DNA of 64,000 nt from contig NZ_CP081149.1 of assembly GCF_019665785.1 (NCBI RefSeq), positions 1,922,001 to 1,986,000 on the forward strand, read 5' to 3'. Shown in pieces: positions 63,564 to 64,000 of this stretch. The stretch's first letter is position 1, and every line of letters begins with the position of its first letter. Under the pieces are notes generated by a model. It searched no databases. It saw only the letters and a program-made list of their open reading frames with translations, and was not told the origin of the DNA. A program made the translations under genes and the position numbers. Origin of the DNA: Deefgea piscis (lineage in GTDB: Bacteria > Pseudomonadota > Gammaproteobacteria > Burkholderiales > Chitinibacteraceae).

Positions 63564-64000
63564 ATGAAAAAACTAGCGGCGCAGCCTCTTTATAAGCAAG
63601 TTATACGAGAAGTTATGACTGCGGTTGAGGCAGGTGAATGGCAGGATGACGAAAGCTTACCGAGTGAGGTTGAGCTGGGCGTGCGCTTTGGTGTAAGTCA
63701 AGGTACGGTTCGTAAGGCGCTCGATTCCTTGGTCGCGGAGGGCGTTTTGTATCGGCGTCAAGGTGTAGGTACTTTCGTAGCAGGAATGAATGACTTTCTG
63801 GCCCGGGGGCATTTTTTACCACTGGCAGGTGCCGATGGTGTAGCACCAAAAATTGAACTACTTGGTTGTGTGCGGATTCATGCCGGTGAACAGCTAGCAG
63901 ATATATTAGGTTTGCGACGTGGCGCGGCATTGTGGCAGGTTCGTCGCTTACTTAGAGTTTCGGGTGTTGTCATCGGGCTAGAAGAAATGTTACTGCCCGA
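63564..64000 (+). CDS. GntR family transcriptional regulator with UTRA domain, 3'-truncated by the window edge
   Basis: 145 codons visible, without a stop. The N-terminal wHTH carries PLYKQVIREVM (about 8-18), LPSEVELGVRFGVSQGTVRKAL and GVGTFVAG. The beginning of the UTRA effector domain follows. In related Neisseriales such a gene lies between mdh and the sdh genes, which may follow beyond the window; that is inference. The ATG at 63564 has a weak GTTGGA upstream. Confidence 0.85.
   Translation, partial: MKKLAAQPLYKQVIREVMTAVEAGEWQDDESLPSEVELGVRFGVSQGTVRKALDSLVAEGVLYRRQGVGTFVAGMNDFLARGHFLPLAGADGVAPKIELLGCVRIHAGEQLADILGLRRGAALWQVRRLLRVSGVVIGLEEMLLP

Overview
The window looks like a chromosomal segment of a betaproteobacterium of the order Neisseriales, most likely near Chitinibacteraceae (Deefgea/Chitinibacter type). 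This rests on the gene families, the mdh-gntR arrangement, the cbb3 cluster layout and a base composition that looks close to 50% GC. The genus is an inference. No prophage, transposase, CRISPR array or plasmid function was recognised. The segment is core-like, but it carries several families of small dispersed repeats between genes.

Layout. (1) 1-734: C-terminal part of an acyl-CoA dehydrogenase. (2) 785-8897, minus strand: complete cbb3 oxidase set in the order ccoI-ccoS-ccoN-ccoO-ccoQ-ccoP-ccoG-fixH, with a textbook FNR box centred 41.5 bases upstream of a predicted start site for ccoN. (3) 9210-19715: LrgAB-type holin/antiholin pair, ClC chloride channel, CysG, a small cytochrome c, MsrPQ periplasmic methionine sulfoxide repair, a hybrid histidine kinase and RecG. 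(4) 19817-20370: a repeat nest that includes a duplicated gene tail. (5) 20328-32494: housekeeping genes (YaiI family, patatin lipoprotein, TrmO, NSS transporter, Nudix-ThiE fusion, ArgJ, SrkA, a double ABC ATPase, a SulP transporter). (6) 32679-36212: an orphan CcoQ-like peptide, tRNA-Pro, DbpA and a DUF445 protein. (7) 36440-41494: glycine cleavage operon gcvT-gcvH-gcvP behind a tandem glycine riboswitch, with a nested palindromic element between gcvH and gcvP. (8) 41710-44110: an outer-membrane protein, a GNAT protein and an 800-base repeat cluster. (9) 44136-47065: gbsR/marR-cioA-cioB, a cyanide-insensitive-type bd oxidase, with an FNR-like box just upstream. (10) 47275-59722: cobalamin riboswitch and a long B12 uptake/late-synthesis operon (btuB, cbiB, cobD, BtuF-like, cobO, thioesterase, DUF2867, cobB, btuF, btuC, btuD, cobQ). 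(11) 59861-64000: chemoreceptor, tRNA-Thr, a ProQ/FinO protein, malate dehydrogenase and the start of a GntR regulator.

How it works together. Two oxygen-scavenging or stress-tolerant terminal oxidases (cbb3 and CioAB) lie in one window, and each carries an FNR-type site. They could be switched in opposite directions by oxygen: activation for cbb3 and probable repression for cioAB. Glycine catabolism and vitamin B12 acquisition are each headed by their own riboswitch. I did not find a clearly unprecedented system. The most interesting items are the nested repeat elements, the promoter/palindrome/riboswitch stack in front of gcvT, the orphan CcoQ-like peptide, the signal-less BtuF paralogue and the two foreign-looking genes inside the B12 operon.
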